NCBI GenBank assembly: GCA_964383495.1
Contig: CAYLHG010000029.1
Span: 1 to 8,279, forward strand
Direction of reading: 5' to 3'
Origin: CAWKDC01 sp964383495
GTDB taxonomy: Bacteria; Pseudomonadota; Gammaproteobacteria; JABCZS01
DNA length: 8,279 bases
Part shown: positions 1 through 7,145 of the stretch, piece after piece
Layout: each line of letters begins with the position of its first letter
Position numbering within the stretch: the first letter of the stretch is position 1
Position numbers and translations under genes: made by a program
The notes under the pieces: model-generated
Told to the model about the DNA's origin: nothing
Databases searched by the model: none
Seen by the model: only the letters and a program-made list of their open reading frames with translations

Positions 1-2817
1 CAATATCTTCTCTAAAAACTGCCCAGTAAAAGATGCTTTAATACCAGCCACCGTCTCCGGCGTACCTTGCGCAACAATAGTGCCACCGCCATTTCCGCCT
101 TCTGGCCCCAGGTCAATGATCCAATCAGCTGTTTTGATGATATCTAAATTGTGCTCAATAATAACGATCGTATTGCCTTTATCTCGCAATGCTTGCAACA
201 CACGCAGCAACATTGCCACATCATTAAAATGTAAGCCCGTTGTAGGCTCATCTAAAATATATAAAGTTTTTCCAGTGTCGCGCTTCGATAATTCTTTAGC
301 TAATTTTACGCGTTGCGCTTCACCGCCGGATAATGTTGTTGCGCTTTGGCCCAACGTGATATAACCCAAACCCACTTGATTGAGCGTAATCAATTTTCTT
401 AAAATAACAGGAATCGCATCAAAAAACACTAACGCTTCTTCCACCGTCATGTTTAATACATCTAAAATGGATTTTCCTTTATAAGTTACTTCAAGCGTTT
501 CACGATTATAGCGTTGACCTTTACACACATCACATGGAACATAAATATCGGGTAAGAAATGCATTTCAACGCGTGTTACACCATCACCAAAACATGCTTC
601 GCAGCGTCCGCCTTTTACATTAAAACTGAATCGCCCTGTTTGGTAACCACGTGCACGCGCTTCAGGTGTAGCGCTGAATAATTCGCGAATAGGCGTAAAT
701 AATCCTGTGTAAGTCGCGGGATTGGAGCGCGGCGTTCTACCAATAGGACTTTGGTCAATATCGACCACGCTCTCTAAATTTTCTAATCCTAGTAAAGCTT
801 CGTGAGGCGCTGGGCTTAATGTGGTTGCACCATTCAACAGCGTAGCTGCAACAGGGTACAGTGTGTCATTAATCAATGTTGATTTGCCAGAACCTGAAAC
901 ACCTGTAATGCATGTCATGACACCTAATGGAATAGAAATATCTACCTTTTTTAAATTATGTCCAGTGGCGTTTTTAATGTGAATTGCGTTTTTAAGATTC
1001 ACTGCCGCTCTTTTCGGGGGAATAGGGATGCATTTTTTATTGGATAAATATTGCCCTGTGAGGGAGTTAGGGTTTGTAAGAATATCTTCTATAGATCCTT
1101 GCGCAACGATTTCTCCACCGTGTACGCCTGCGCCAGGGCCAATGTCTAAAATAAAATCTGCGGTTCTGATCGTGTCTTCATCATGTTCAACAACAATCAA
1201 GGTATTTCCTAAAGATTTTAAATGCATCAGTGTTTCTAATAAACGCGCATTATCACGTTGATGTAGCCCAATGGTTGGTTCATCTAATACATACATCACG
1301 CCTACCAAGCCCGATCCAATTTGGCTTGCCAATCGAATGCGTTGTGCTTCACCACCTGATAATGTTTCTGCACTTCTATCTAATGTTAAATAATTTAATC
1401 CCACATTTTTTAAAAATGTTAGGCGCGCAATAATTTCTTCTAATATTTTTTTAGCAATTTCGCCACGCTTTCCCGGTAACTTCAAGGAGCTAAAAAAAGC
1501 ATGACAATGATCAATAGATAAAGAAGTAACGGTGGATAAATTTTTCTTTTCAATAAAAACATGTCGTGCGGCTTCACATAAGCGAGAGCCCTCGCAAGCA
1601 CGGCAAGGTTGATTGTTTAGATATTTTGCCAATTCAGTGCGCACGAATTCTGATTCTGTTTCTTTATAGCGGCGTTGCATATTAGGAATAACGCCTTCAA
1701 AAGAATGTTTTCGCGAAAAAGATTTTCCAGTATCATTATAATATTGAAATGCTATCTCCTCTTTATCGCTGCCATATAAAATGACTTTTTGTATTTTTTT
1801 TGGAATTTTTTCAAAAGCAGCATCAATATCAAATTTGTAATGCTTCGCTAAGCCCACTAATAAATCGTAGTAATAACCATGCCTTCTATCCCACCCGCGT
1901 ATGGCTCCTTGACTTAAGCTTAATTTTTTATTGTAAACCACTTTATTTTCATCAAAAAAAGTTTCAACACCTAATCCTTCACAAACAGTACACGCGCCAA
2001 CAGGATTATTGAAAGAAAAAATACGAGGCTCTAATTCTGTTAGATTGTATCCACAGCGAGGGCAAGAATATTTGGAAGAAAATAATAATTCATTTTTCTT
2101 TTCATCAATGTAAGCAATTTTGGCAATGCCATCCGATAGTCGAAGCGCTGTTTCAAAGGATTCCGCTAAACGTTGTTTGAGATCACTTTTAACTTTGAAG
2201 CGATCAACAATAATTTCAATCGTATGATTTTGTTTGGCAGAGATTTTCGGCAACGTATCTAATTCGTAGATTTCACCGTCGATGCGTGCACGGATAAAAC
2301 CCTGCGCTTTCAGTTGTTGCAATAATTGTACGTGCTCTCCTTTTCTATTTTCAACCACAGGCGCAAGTAACATCAATTTAGTATCTTCTGGCAAATTCAA
2401 TACCGTATCCACCATTTCTGCGATACTTTGGGCGCTGAGCGTATTGCCATGTTGGGGGCATTCAGGCGTGCCAGCACGTGCGAATAATAAACGAAGATAA
2501 TCATAAATTTCTGTTACCGTGCCTACGGTAGAGCGCGGGTTATGCGAGGTTGCTTTTTGTTCAATGGCAATGGCTGGAGATAAACCTTCGATGTGATCAA
2601 CATCAGGCTTTTCCATCAGTGATAAAAATTGCCGCGCATAAGGCGAAAGCGATTCCACATAGCGACGCTGGCCTTCTGCATAGAGGGTATCAAATGCAAG
2701 GGAAGATTTTCCCGACCCAGAAGGACCTGTGATAACAATTAATTTGCCTCGAGGAAGGGTGGCATCAATATTTTTTAAATTATGGGTGCGAGCCCCTTTA
2801 ATTGTGATGTTTTGCAT
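1..2817 (-). CDS. uvrA: UvrA, excinuclease ABC subunit A (3' end cut by window edge)
   Basis: This is the damage-recognition ATPase of nucleotide excision repair. It acts in the cytoplasm as a dimer that loads UvrB onto damaged DNA. The reading frame is open for 939 codons from the ATG at 2817 to the window edge; E. coli UvrA has 940 residues, so only a few codons and the stop are missing. The N-terminus reads MQNITIKGARTHNLKN, the usual UvrA start. Walker A of the first ABC domain (GPSGSGKSS) lies near residue 31 and the second (GVSGSGKST) near residue 642. Two LSGGEAQR signatures are each followed by a Walker B/D-loop (LDEPTIGLH, LDEPTTGLH). Zinc-binding cysteine pairs are visible near residues 252 (CPRC), 277 (CTVC), 737 (CEAC) and 760 (CDVC). 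The frame was checked at several of these motifs and is unbroken. The gene is divergent from the transporter. I see no good Shine-Dalgarno before the start. Confidence 0.98.
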   Translation of the reverse strand, partial: MQNITIKGARTHNLKNIDATLPRGKLIVITGPSGSGKSSLAFDTLYAEGQRRYVESLSPYARQFLSLMEKPDVDHIEGLSPAIAIEQKATSHNPRSTVGTVTEIYDYLRLLFARAGTPECPQHGNTLSAQSIAEMVDTVLNLPEDTKLMLLAPVVENRKGEHVQLLQQLKAQGFIRARIDGEIYELDTLPKISAKQNHTIEIIVDRFKVKSDLKQRLAESFETALRLSDGIAKIAYIDEKKNELLFSSKYSCPRCGYNLTELEPRIFSFNNPVGACTVCEGLGVETFFDENKVVYNKKLSLSQGAIRGWDRRHGYYYDLLVGLAKHYKFDIDAAFEKIPKKIQKVILYGSDKEEIAFQYYNDTGKSFSRKHSFEGVIPNMQRRYKETESEFVRTELAKYLNNQPCRACEGSRLCEAARHVFIEKKNLSTVTSLSIDHCHAFFSSLKLPGKRGEIAKKILEEIIARLTFLKNVGLNYLTLDRSAETLSGGEAQRIRLASQIGSGLVGVMYVLDEPTIGLHQRDNARLLETLMHLKSLGNTLIVVEHDEDTIRTADFILDIGPGAGVHGGEIVAQGSIEDILTNPNSLTGQYLSNKKCIPIPPKRAAVNLKNAIHIKNATGHNLKKVDISIPLGVMTCITGVSGSGKSTLINDTLYPVAATLLNGATTLSPAPHEALLGLENLESVVDIDQSPIGRTPRSNPATYTGLFTPIRELFSATPEARARGYQTGRFSFNVKGGRCEACFGDGVTRVEMHFLPDIYVPCDVCKGQRYNRETLEVTYKGKSILDVLNMTVEEALVFFDAIPVILRKLITLNQVGLGYITLGQSATTLSGGEAQRVKLAKELSKRDTGKTLYILDEPTTGLHFNDVAMLLRVLQALRDKGNTIVIIEHNLDIIKTADWIIDLGPEGGNGGGTIVAQGTPETVAGIKASFTGQFLEKIL

Positions 2818-2857
2818 GGTAATATGTGCGGGTTGTACGTGGTGGTGCACCATCATA
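2818..2857 (-). promoter_or_regulatory. Candidate uvrA promoter with overlapping palindrome
   Basis: On the minus strand TGGTATGAT (plus-strand 2852-2860) reads as an extended -10: TG, one base, then TATGAT, a 5/6 match to consensus. No convincing -35 lies 17 bases upstream, which an extended -10 can tolerate. Transcription would begin near 2845, leaving about 28 bases of leader. The predicted start falls inside the perfect 10-base palindrome TGGTGCACCA (2843-2852), which extends to a 16-base sequence with one mismatched pair (2840-2855). That placement is typical of a repressor operator. It does not resemble the LexA box (CTGT-N8-ACAG). The promoter call is inference; the palindrome is directly visible. 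Confidence 0.4.
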
Positions 2858-2885
2858 CCAAAATAATTCTTTAAAAGATACATTA

Positions 2886-4070
2886 ATGAATATGCGATCA
2901 ATACCCTTTACGTCGATAGAAACTCGCGCTGTCGGGAGCTTAACGCTGATCTATGTGTTGCGCGTGTTTGGTTTGTTTTTGCTTTATCCAGTGTTAGCTA
3001 TCTATGCAAATACTTTGCCCGGGCACACGCCAATATTAGTAGGATTGAGTTTAGGTATTTACGGTTTATCTCAAGCCTCATTGCAATTACCGATGGGTAT
3101 GTTCTCTGATCGTTTTGGTCGCAAGCCGCTGATGACATTTGGATTAATATGTTTAGGCTTAGGTAGTGTACTGGCAGCACATGCTGATAATATTTGGACA
3201 TTTACCTTCGCGCGTTTTGTGCAAGGGGCAGGCGCAACAGGCGGTGTTTGCGCGGCGATGCTCGCAGATGCTGTTGCGCCTCCGCGTCGTTCGTTGGCTA
3301 TGGCATTCATTGGCATGGGGATCGGGCTGGCTTTTACAATGAGTTTGATTTTAGGGCCGTGGTTGGCTGCTGAGATGAATATTAGCGGCGTATTTTACTT
3401 GATGGGTGCCAGTGCACTATTAGGATTGGTGATTTTGTGGGGATTCGTTCCTAATACACCCTGCTTAATACCTGAGCTGCCGTGGCGAGAGGGTTTAGGA
3501 AAACTATTTCAAATGCCTTCGATATGGATGTTTTCATTATCGGTAGGATTATTGCACGCGATATTAACGAGTTTGTTTATGGTTGTACCCCAACAACTAT
3601 TAGCATTGACGGGAAAGCCGCTAGAAACATACACTGGGGTTTATGCAATAGCGATGGTAGCTGTTTTAGTATTAACTGTCATTTACATGCATTGGTTGGA
3701 GCAACAATTAGATCGCCATAAAGGTATTGCATGGGCGGTGTTGGCTTTGTTGGCAGGGCAAGTATTGATGTACATTCCTGAGGGTGGGATATTAAGTTTT
3801 GGAATAGGTTTATTTGTATTCTTCATAGGCTTTAACGTGTTGGAAGCGTTGTTGCCATCGTGGTTATCTCGCACTGTACCGGATACATTACGGGGCGCCG
3901 CAATGGGCATTTTTTCAACATGTCAGTTTGTGGGGATTTTTCTAGGAGGGGTGTTGGCAGGGGTGCTTATTAAATATGCGCCTGAAGTAAACATTCATTT
4001 TGCTACGAGCTGCGTTATACTATTGTGGTTCCTACTGCTCCAAAAAGGCAAAGGTTCGTGGGCAATGTAA
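2886..4070 (+). CDS. YajR-like MFS transporter, 12 membrane segments, without C-terminal YAM domain
   Basis: This is an inner-membrane secondary transporter of the major facilitator superfamily, probably a proton-coupled drug or small-molecule exporter; the substrate cannot be read from sequence. The 394 residues are dominated by hydrophobic segments consistent with 12 helices. Motif A is at residues 71-81 (GMFSDRFGRKP), a motif B-like RFVQGAGATGG at 110-120, and a motif C-like glycine-rich stretch at 143-158. FNVLEALLPSWLSR (316-329) followed by RGAAMGIFSTCQFVGIFLGG closely resembles E. coli YajR. YajR carries a soluble C-terminal YAM domain, but this protein stops right after the last helix. 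The ATG at 2886 is preferred: the GTG at 2826 would add a non-hydrophobic 20-residue leader overlapping the divergent control region. ATG 2892 is an alternative. The Shine-Dalgarno is weak. ssb follows after 36 bases, so co-transcription is likely. Confidence 0.88.
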   Translation: MNMRSIPFTSIETRAVGSLTLIYVLRVFGLFLLYPVLAIYANTLPGHTPILVGLSLGIYGLSQASLQLPMGMFSDRFGRKPLMTFGLICLGLGSVLAAHADNIWTFTFARFVQGAGATGGVCAAMLADAVAPPRRSLAMAFIGMGIGLAFTMSLILGPWLAAEMNISGVFYLMGASALLGLVILWGFVPNTPCLIPELPWREGLGKLFQMPSIWMFSLSVGLLHAILTSLFMVVPQQLLALTGKPLETYTGVYAIAMVAVLVLTVIYMHWLEQQLDRHKGIAWAVLALLAGQVLMYIPEGGILSFGIGLFVFFIGFNVLEALLPSWLSRTVPDTLRGAAMGIFSTCQFVGIFLGGVLAGVLIKYAPEVNIHFATSCVILLWFLLLQKGKGSWAM

Positions 4071-4106
4071 TCGTTAATCATAATCACAAAACAAGGAGAT
4101 ATAAAG

Positions 4107-4571
4107 ATGGCAAGTCGTGGTGTAAACAAAGTAATCATCGTTGGTAATTTGGGTTCTGATCCTGAAGTGCGTTATATGCAAACAGGTGGGGCAGTGGCTA
4201 CTATCAGTGTTGCAACGAGCGAAGTGTGGAAAGACAAAGAAAATGGACAATCGCAGGAGCGTACAGAGTGGCACCGTATTGTTTTCTTTAGTCGTTTAGC
4301 AGAAATTGTGGGTGAATATTTACGCAAGGGCTCAAAAGTATTTGTAGAAGGCAGTTTGCGTACACGTAAATGGCAAGACAAAAACGGCCAAGATCGTTAC
4401 ACGACTGAGATTGTAGCGTCTAGCATGCAAATGTTAGATTCACGTGGTGGTGCTGGGGCAGGAGCTGTGCCAGGTGCTGACAGCTTTGGAGATTTTGGCG
4501 ATGCGCCTGCTGAATTTGCCAATGCGCCAGCCACCGCTGCTGCGGGCTTCGATGACGATATTCCTTTCTAG
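4107..4571 (+). CDS. ssb: Single-stranded DNA-binding protein SSB
   Basis: SSB coats single-stranded DNA during replication, recombination and repair, and recruits partner proteins through its acidic tail. The 154-residue protein has the usual layout: an OB fold over about residues 1-112, a low-complexity Gly/Ala/Pro/Asp linker, and the conserved tip DDDIPF at 149-154. Trp41, Trp55, Phe61 and Trp89 match the E. coli DNA-stacking residues Trp40, Trp54, Phe60 and Trp88 with an offset of one. The linker is short, giving a total length below the E. coli 178 residues. The start is fixed by a strong AAGGAGAT (4093-4100) seven bases before the ATG. Lying next to uvrA and the transporter is a familiar gammaproteobacterial arrangement. 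Confidence 0.98.
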   Translation: MASRGVNKVIIVGNLGSDPEVRYMQTGGAVATISVATSEVWKDKENGQSQERTEWHRIVFFSRLAEIVGEYLRKGSKVFVEGSLRTRKWQDKNGQDRYTTEIVASSMQMLDSRGGAGAGAVPGADSFGDFGDAPAEFANAPATAAAGFDDDIPF

Positions 4572-4585
4572 AGATTAACGTCGTA

Positions 4586-4625
4586 GGGGCGCATAATCCC
4601 CAAGCCTGGGGCAAGCATGCGCCCC
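4586..4625 (+). repeat. Nested palindromic element after ssb (GTAGGGGCG type)
   Basis: GGGGCGCAT (4586-4594) is perfectly complementary to ATGCGCCCC (4617-4625). Inside this outer stem sits a second hairpin, CCCCA (4598-4602) with TGGGG (4607-4611). The element begins 15 bases after the ssb stop. Its right arm shares CCCC (4622-4625) with the next hairpin, so the two structures cannot both form in full. Palindromes starting GTAGGGGC are, from general experience, a common class of intergenic repeat in bacteria; membership of such a family here is an inference that needs a genome search. Confidence 0.6.
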
Positions 4626-4655
4626 GCGGCCAAAGGCCGCGGGGTCTTTGTCATT
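4622..4655 (+). terminator. Strong GC hairpin between ssb and hemF, possible terminator
   Basis: CCCCGCGGCC (4622-4631), loop AAA, and GGCCGCGGGG (4635-4644) form a perfect ten-pair GC stem. The following tail TCTTTGTCATT has only a broken run of Ts, so termination may be partial. It ends about 30 bases before the hemF ATG. It could close the transporter-ssb transcript, let some read-through into hemF, or act as an RNA-stability structure. Confidence 0.55.
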
Positions 4656-4673
4656 ATAATAGAAGGCAGCTAC

Positions 4674-5576
4674 ATGTCACTCCCAATCACTGACATCAAA
4701 AATTACCTCCTCACTCTACAAGAAAACATTTGCGCTGAAATTACTGCAGAAGACGGTAAAGCACAGTTTATGCTTGATGAATGGGAGCGCGCGGAAGGCG
4801 GCTCTGGCCGCACGCGTGTTATTCGTAACGGCGGATTAATTGAACAAGGTGGTGTCAATTTTTCACACGTTTTTGGGCTTAATTTACCGCCTTCAGCCAG
4901 CGCGGCGCGCCCTGAGTTAGCCGGCCGTGGTTTTGAAGCGATGGGCGTTTCATTAGTAATGCATCCTCATAATCCCTATGTGCCAACCGTTCATTTAAAT
5001 GTAAGGTTTTTCTGTGCAACACACCCCACCCACCCACCTGTTTGGTGGTTTGGCGGCGGGTTTGATTTAACACCTTACTATGCCTTTGAGGAAGATTGTC
5101 ACAGTTGGCATAAGGCCGCACAAACATTATGCAAACCCTTTGGGGAAGATGTTTATCCTCGTTTTAAAAAAGCATGTGATGAATATTTTTATTTAAAACA
5201 TAGAAAAGAAGCGCGTGGTATTGGCGGTATTTTTTTTGATGATTTGAATGAATGGGGTTTTGAGAAATGTTTTCGTTTTATGCAGGCAGTGGGAGATGGT
5301 TTTTGGCCAGCGTATCAAGCAATTATTGCGCGGCGCAAAAATATACCCTACGGAGAGCGTGAGCGTGAATTTCAATTGTATCGTCGTGGTCGTTATGTTG
5401 AATTTAATTTAGTATTTGATCGCGGTACATTGTTTGGGTTACAGTCTGGCGGCCGTACGGAATCCATTCTTGTTTCTATGCCGCCGTTAGCAAGATGGGA
5501 ATATAATTACATGCCGAAGGAAGGAAGCCCTGAAGCTGCATTGGACGGGTTTTTAGCAAAAAAAAACTGGGTTTAG
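4674..5576 (+). CDS. hemF: Coproporphyrinogen III oxidase, oxygen-dependent (HemF)
   Basis: HemF oxidatively decarboxylates coproporphyrinogen III to protoporphyrinogen IX with O2, a late step of haem synthesis in the cytoplasm. The 300-residue protein nearly equals E. coli HemF (299). The family motifs are intact: HPHNPYVPTVHLNVRFF (97-113), PPVWWFGGGFDLTPYY (121-136), KHRKEARGIGGIFFDD (175-190), and GRYVEFNLVFDRGT (239-252). His97, His107, His146 and His176 correspond to E. coli His96, His106, His145 and His175, the proposed metal ligands. The ATG at 4674 is chosen because AGAAGG (4661-4666) lies seven bases upstream and MSLPITDIKNYLL matches a usual N-terminus; an upstream ATG at 4617 lies inside the palindrome. 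No clear promoter is seen, so hemF may depend on read-through from ssb or on an unrecognised promoter. Its presence implies growth with oxygen. Confidence 0.98.
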   Translation: MSLPITDIKNYLLTLQENICAEITAEDGKAQFMLDEWERAEGGSGRTRVIRNGGLIEQGGVNFSHVFGLNLPPSASAARPELAGRGFEAMGVSLVMHPHNPYVPTVHLNVRFFCATHPTHPPVWWFGGGFDLTPYYAFEEDCHSWHKAAQTLCKPFGEDVYPRFKKACDEYFYLKHRKEARGIGGIFFDDLNEWGFEKCFRFMQAVGDGFWPAYQAIIARRKNIPYGEREREFQLYRRGRYVEFNLVFDRGTLFGLQSGGRTESILVSMPPLARWEYNYMPKEGSPEAALDGFLAKKNWV

Positions 5577-5608
5577 TTTAACTGATTGAATCATAAATCA
5601 ATTTATCA

Positions 5609-5658
5609 TTTAGTTTTTGGGTTGAATGTGGTATACTTATGGTTGAATTATGGGGTGA
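5609..5658 (+). promoter_or_regulatory. Extended -10 promoter and Shine-Dalgarno of the toxin-antitoxin operon
   Basis: TGGTATACT (5629-5637) is a good extended -10: TG, one base, then TATACT, 5/6 to consensus. A weak -35 candidate, TTTAGT, lies at 5609-5614 with a 17-base spacer. Transcription would start near 5644. GGGGTGA (5652-5658) then lies eight bases before the ATG at 5667 as the ribosome binding site. The promoter sits inside the longer alternative reading frame that opens with TTG at 5586, which argues strongly that translation begins at 5667. Antitoxins of this family often repress their own promoter, so this region is the expected operator. Confidence 0.6.
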
Positions 5659-5666
5659 AAGAAAAA

Positions 5667-6053
5667 ATGGGTGCAGCTTTATCTTTACTACGTACAATAC
5701 CTGAAAAAGATCTCTTACACCTTTTTAAGGAAGGGGTTCCTGACGGTAGTAAGGTAGTAGATTTTTTAAAATATAAAAAAGCGGACGTTGCAGCGGCGGC
5801 TAATATCCCTATTAAATCTGTTAGATACGATCAAAAAATTCCTACAGAATTGCAAGAGCGCCTGACGGAATGGGCTGTGGCCATCAATTTAATAGCATGT
5901 TTTTTTAAAGATGAAGAAAAAACTTTATTATGGTTTGCTACGCCTAACCCTATGCTGGGAGGAATGACTCCACGAGATATGATTCGTGTAGGAAGATTTA
6001 AAAAATTACTTCATTTTATTCAAACTGCATTAGATGAAAATGAGAGAGATTAA
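5667..6053 (+). CDS. Xre/MbcA/ParS-type antitoxin (DUF2384-like C-terminal domain)
   Basis: This is the antitoxin partner of the RES toxin encoded directly downstream. The 128-residue protein has an N-terminal region (about 13-60) that looks like the degenerate helix-turn-helix of Xre-type antitoxins, including KKADVAAAANIPIKSVRYD. Its C-terminal part (about 62-125) matches the toxin-binding ParS/MbcA domain: LLWFATPNPMLGGMTPRDMI with the hallmark NP-x-LGG-x-x-P at 94-102, then a helix ending in LLHFIQTAL. In this family the C-terminal domain blocks the toxin active site and the N-terminal domain binds operator DNA. The start is set by GGGGTGA and by the promoter at 5629-5637. The stop TAA overlaps the toxin ATG by one base (TAATG), a sign of translational coupling. 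It is independent of hemF, whose stop is 90 bases upstream. Confidence 0.87.
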   Translation: MGAALSLLRTIPEKDLLHLFKEGVPDGSKVVDFLKYKKADVAAAANIPIKSVRYDQKIPTELQERLTEWAVAINLIACFFKDEEKTLLWFATPNPMLGGMTPRDMIRVGRFKKLLHFIQTALDENERD

Positions 6054-6991
6054 TGTCACATTCACATGGAAGAAAGAAGAATAAGGAAAGAGTGACTTAT
6101 TTGTTAGAATCAGGTTCTGCAGATAGTATGCGAAAAGCAAAACAGATAACAGAAGAACAAATAAAATTTGAATATGAGTATTATGCAGCCTTAGCCAGGC
6201 AAAGAAGCGCTATTCGGGACGAAATTAGTCAGAGCTTAATTAAACCTAGTATTCCATATGAAATAAAAAGATGGCAGCGAGCAGTAAAATATAAATATTC
6301 TTTGCATCCTTTATCTGTAAGTGGTAGCTTGAGCTTTATAGGTGGTCGGTTCAATACGGGGGAGAATGTTAATTCTGAGGTTCCTATATTTCCAGCGCTT
6401 TACCTTGCAGAAGATAAAGATACAGCCTTGCAGGAACATCTTGGGCAAGGAAATATTGCTAATAATAAAAGCAAATTAACTCCTCGGGAGATAGCGCTTA
6501 CACATCCTGCTTCAGAAACAATTGTATCTGTAAGTGGAGCGTTTGATCAGATATTTGATTTAACTAATATAAAAAATTTAAAGCATTTTATAGAATTAAT
6601 TAAAAACTTTTCCATAACTCCTCAGTTAATTAAAGACGCAAAAAAATTAGGAAAAGAAAATCTCTTGTTAGTGAAAACACCCAGGATGTTACATAATACT
6701 TTGCTAGCTAGTAATTGGAGGGAGCATCCGAGCAACTATGATGTCCCTGCCAGCTCGCAAATTTTTGGGCATCTCATATATCTTGCTGGTATTGAAGGGA
6801 TCCTTTATCCCTCAAAATTTACAAGAAAATTATGTTTAGCACTTTTCCCAAGAAATTTTGTTAACACAGATTCTTTTATATGCTTGGATGATGATCTTCC
6901 ACATGAGAAAATTCCTAAAAAAATAAACGCAAATAATTGGCGTTTCACTGAAATGGAGATGAAAGAAATTATAAGTACTCACGATATTTAA
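6053..6991 (+). CDS. RES-domain toxin, predicted NAD+-degrading enzyme, with extra N-terminal region
   Basis: RES toxins (such as MbcT of Mycobacterium tuberculosis) destroy cellular NAD+ by glycohydrolysis or phosphorolysis and stop growth unless held by the antitoxin. In this 312-residue protein I see the family landmarks in order: Arg76 (WQRAV), GGRFN at 97-101, ALYLAEDKDTALQEHL at 115-130 with Tyr117 and Glu128 eleven residues apart as in the family, and AGIEGILYPS at 245-254 with Ser254. These fit the Arg/Glu/Ser set that names the domain. The protein is longer than a typical RES toxin of about 150-230 residues: residues 1-65 form a charged, probably helical extension (EEQIKFEYEYYAALARQRS), and there is a long Lys/Asn-rich insert around 165-215. 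Nine of 15 arginines use AGA/AGG, against three of 21 in hemF, which suggests recent transfer. All key residues appear present, so activity is plausible. The ATG overlaps the antitoxin stop. Confidence 0.87.
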   Translation: MSHSHGRKKNKERVTYLLESGSADSMRKAKQITEEQIKFEYEYYAALARQRSAIRDEISQSLIKPSIPYEIKRWQRAVKYKYSLHPLSVSGSLSFIGGRFNTGENVNSEVPIFPALYLAEDKDTALQEHLGQGNIANNKSKLTPREIALTHPASETIVSVSGAFDQIFDLTNIKNLKHFIELIKNFSITPQLIKDAKKLGKENLLLVKTPRMLHNTLLASNWREHPSNYDVPASSQIFGHLIYLAGIEGILYPSKFTRKLCLALFPRNFVNTDSFICLDDDLPHEKIPKKINANNWRFTEMEMKEIISTHDI

Positions 6992-7145
6992 CTTAAATGT
7001 ATAACTAAATTTCGACAGAATTATTTCAACGCAAAAAAAAAATTGCGCCCTTAATATTATGCTAATATTAAATTATGGAAACAAAAATTATAAATTAATA
7101 CGTAGTTAGAAGTGTCATTTACAAACTCAGCAGTAGGAGGATATC
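6992..7145 (+). promoter_or_regulatory. AT-rich intergenic region with hairpin and candidate promoter for the small-protein operon
   Basis: A perfect AT stem, TTAATATTA (7051-7059) with TAATATTAA (7063-7071), has a three-base TGC loop. The right arm also reads TGCTAATAT (7060-7068), a possible extended -10 with C just before the hexamer, a feature favoured by the stationary-phase sigma factor RpoS. A TTGCGC at 7043-7048 sits too close to be its ideal -35. CGCAA (7030-7034) and TTGCG (7043-7047) flank a run of As. No clear terminator for the toxin gene is visible. The promoter call is weak; AGGAGG at 7135-7140 is the ribosome binding site of the next gene. Confidence 0.3.

Noticed and set aside
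80..2732. Several plus-strand open frames of 60-94 codons
   Set aside because: All lie opposite uvrA, whose frame is unbroken and carries every family motif. They have no ribosome sites of note or recognisable domains.
2826..2885. GTG start for the transporter adding 20 residues
   Set aside because: The extra region overlaps the divergent promoter and palindrome, is not membrane-like, and has no ribosome site.
4655..4660. Perfect TATAAT just before hemF
   Set aside because: Transcription would start near 4667, after the Shine-Dalgarno at 4661-4666, and the -35 position falls in the GC hairpin with no match. Chance is more likely.
4617..4673. Upstream ATG start for hemF adding 19 residues
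   Set aside because: The added codons lie in the palindrome and GC hairpin, have no ribosome site, and are not part of HemF. ATG 4674 has AGAAGG at a good distance.
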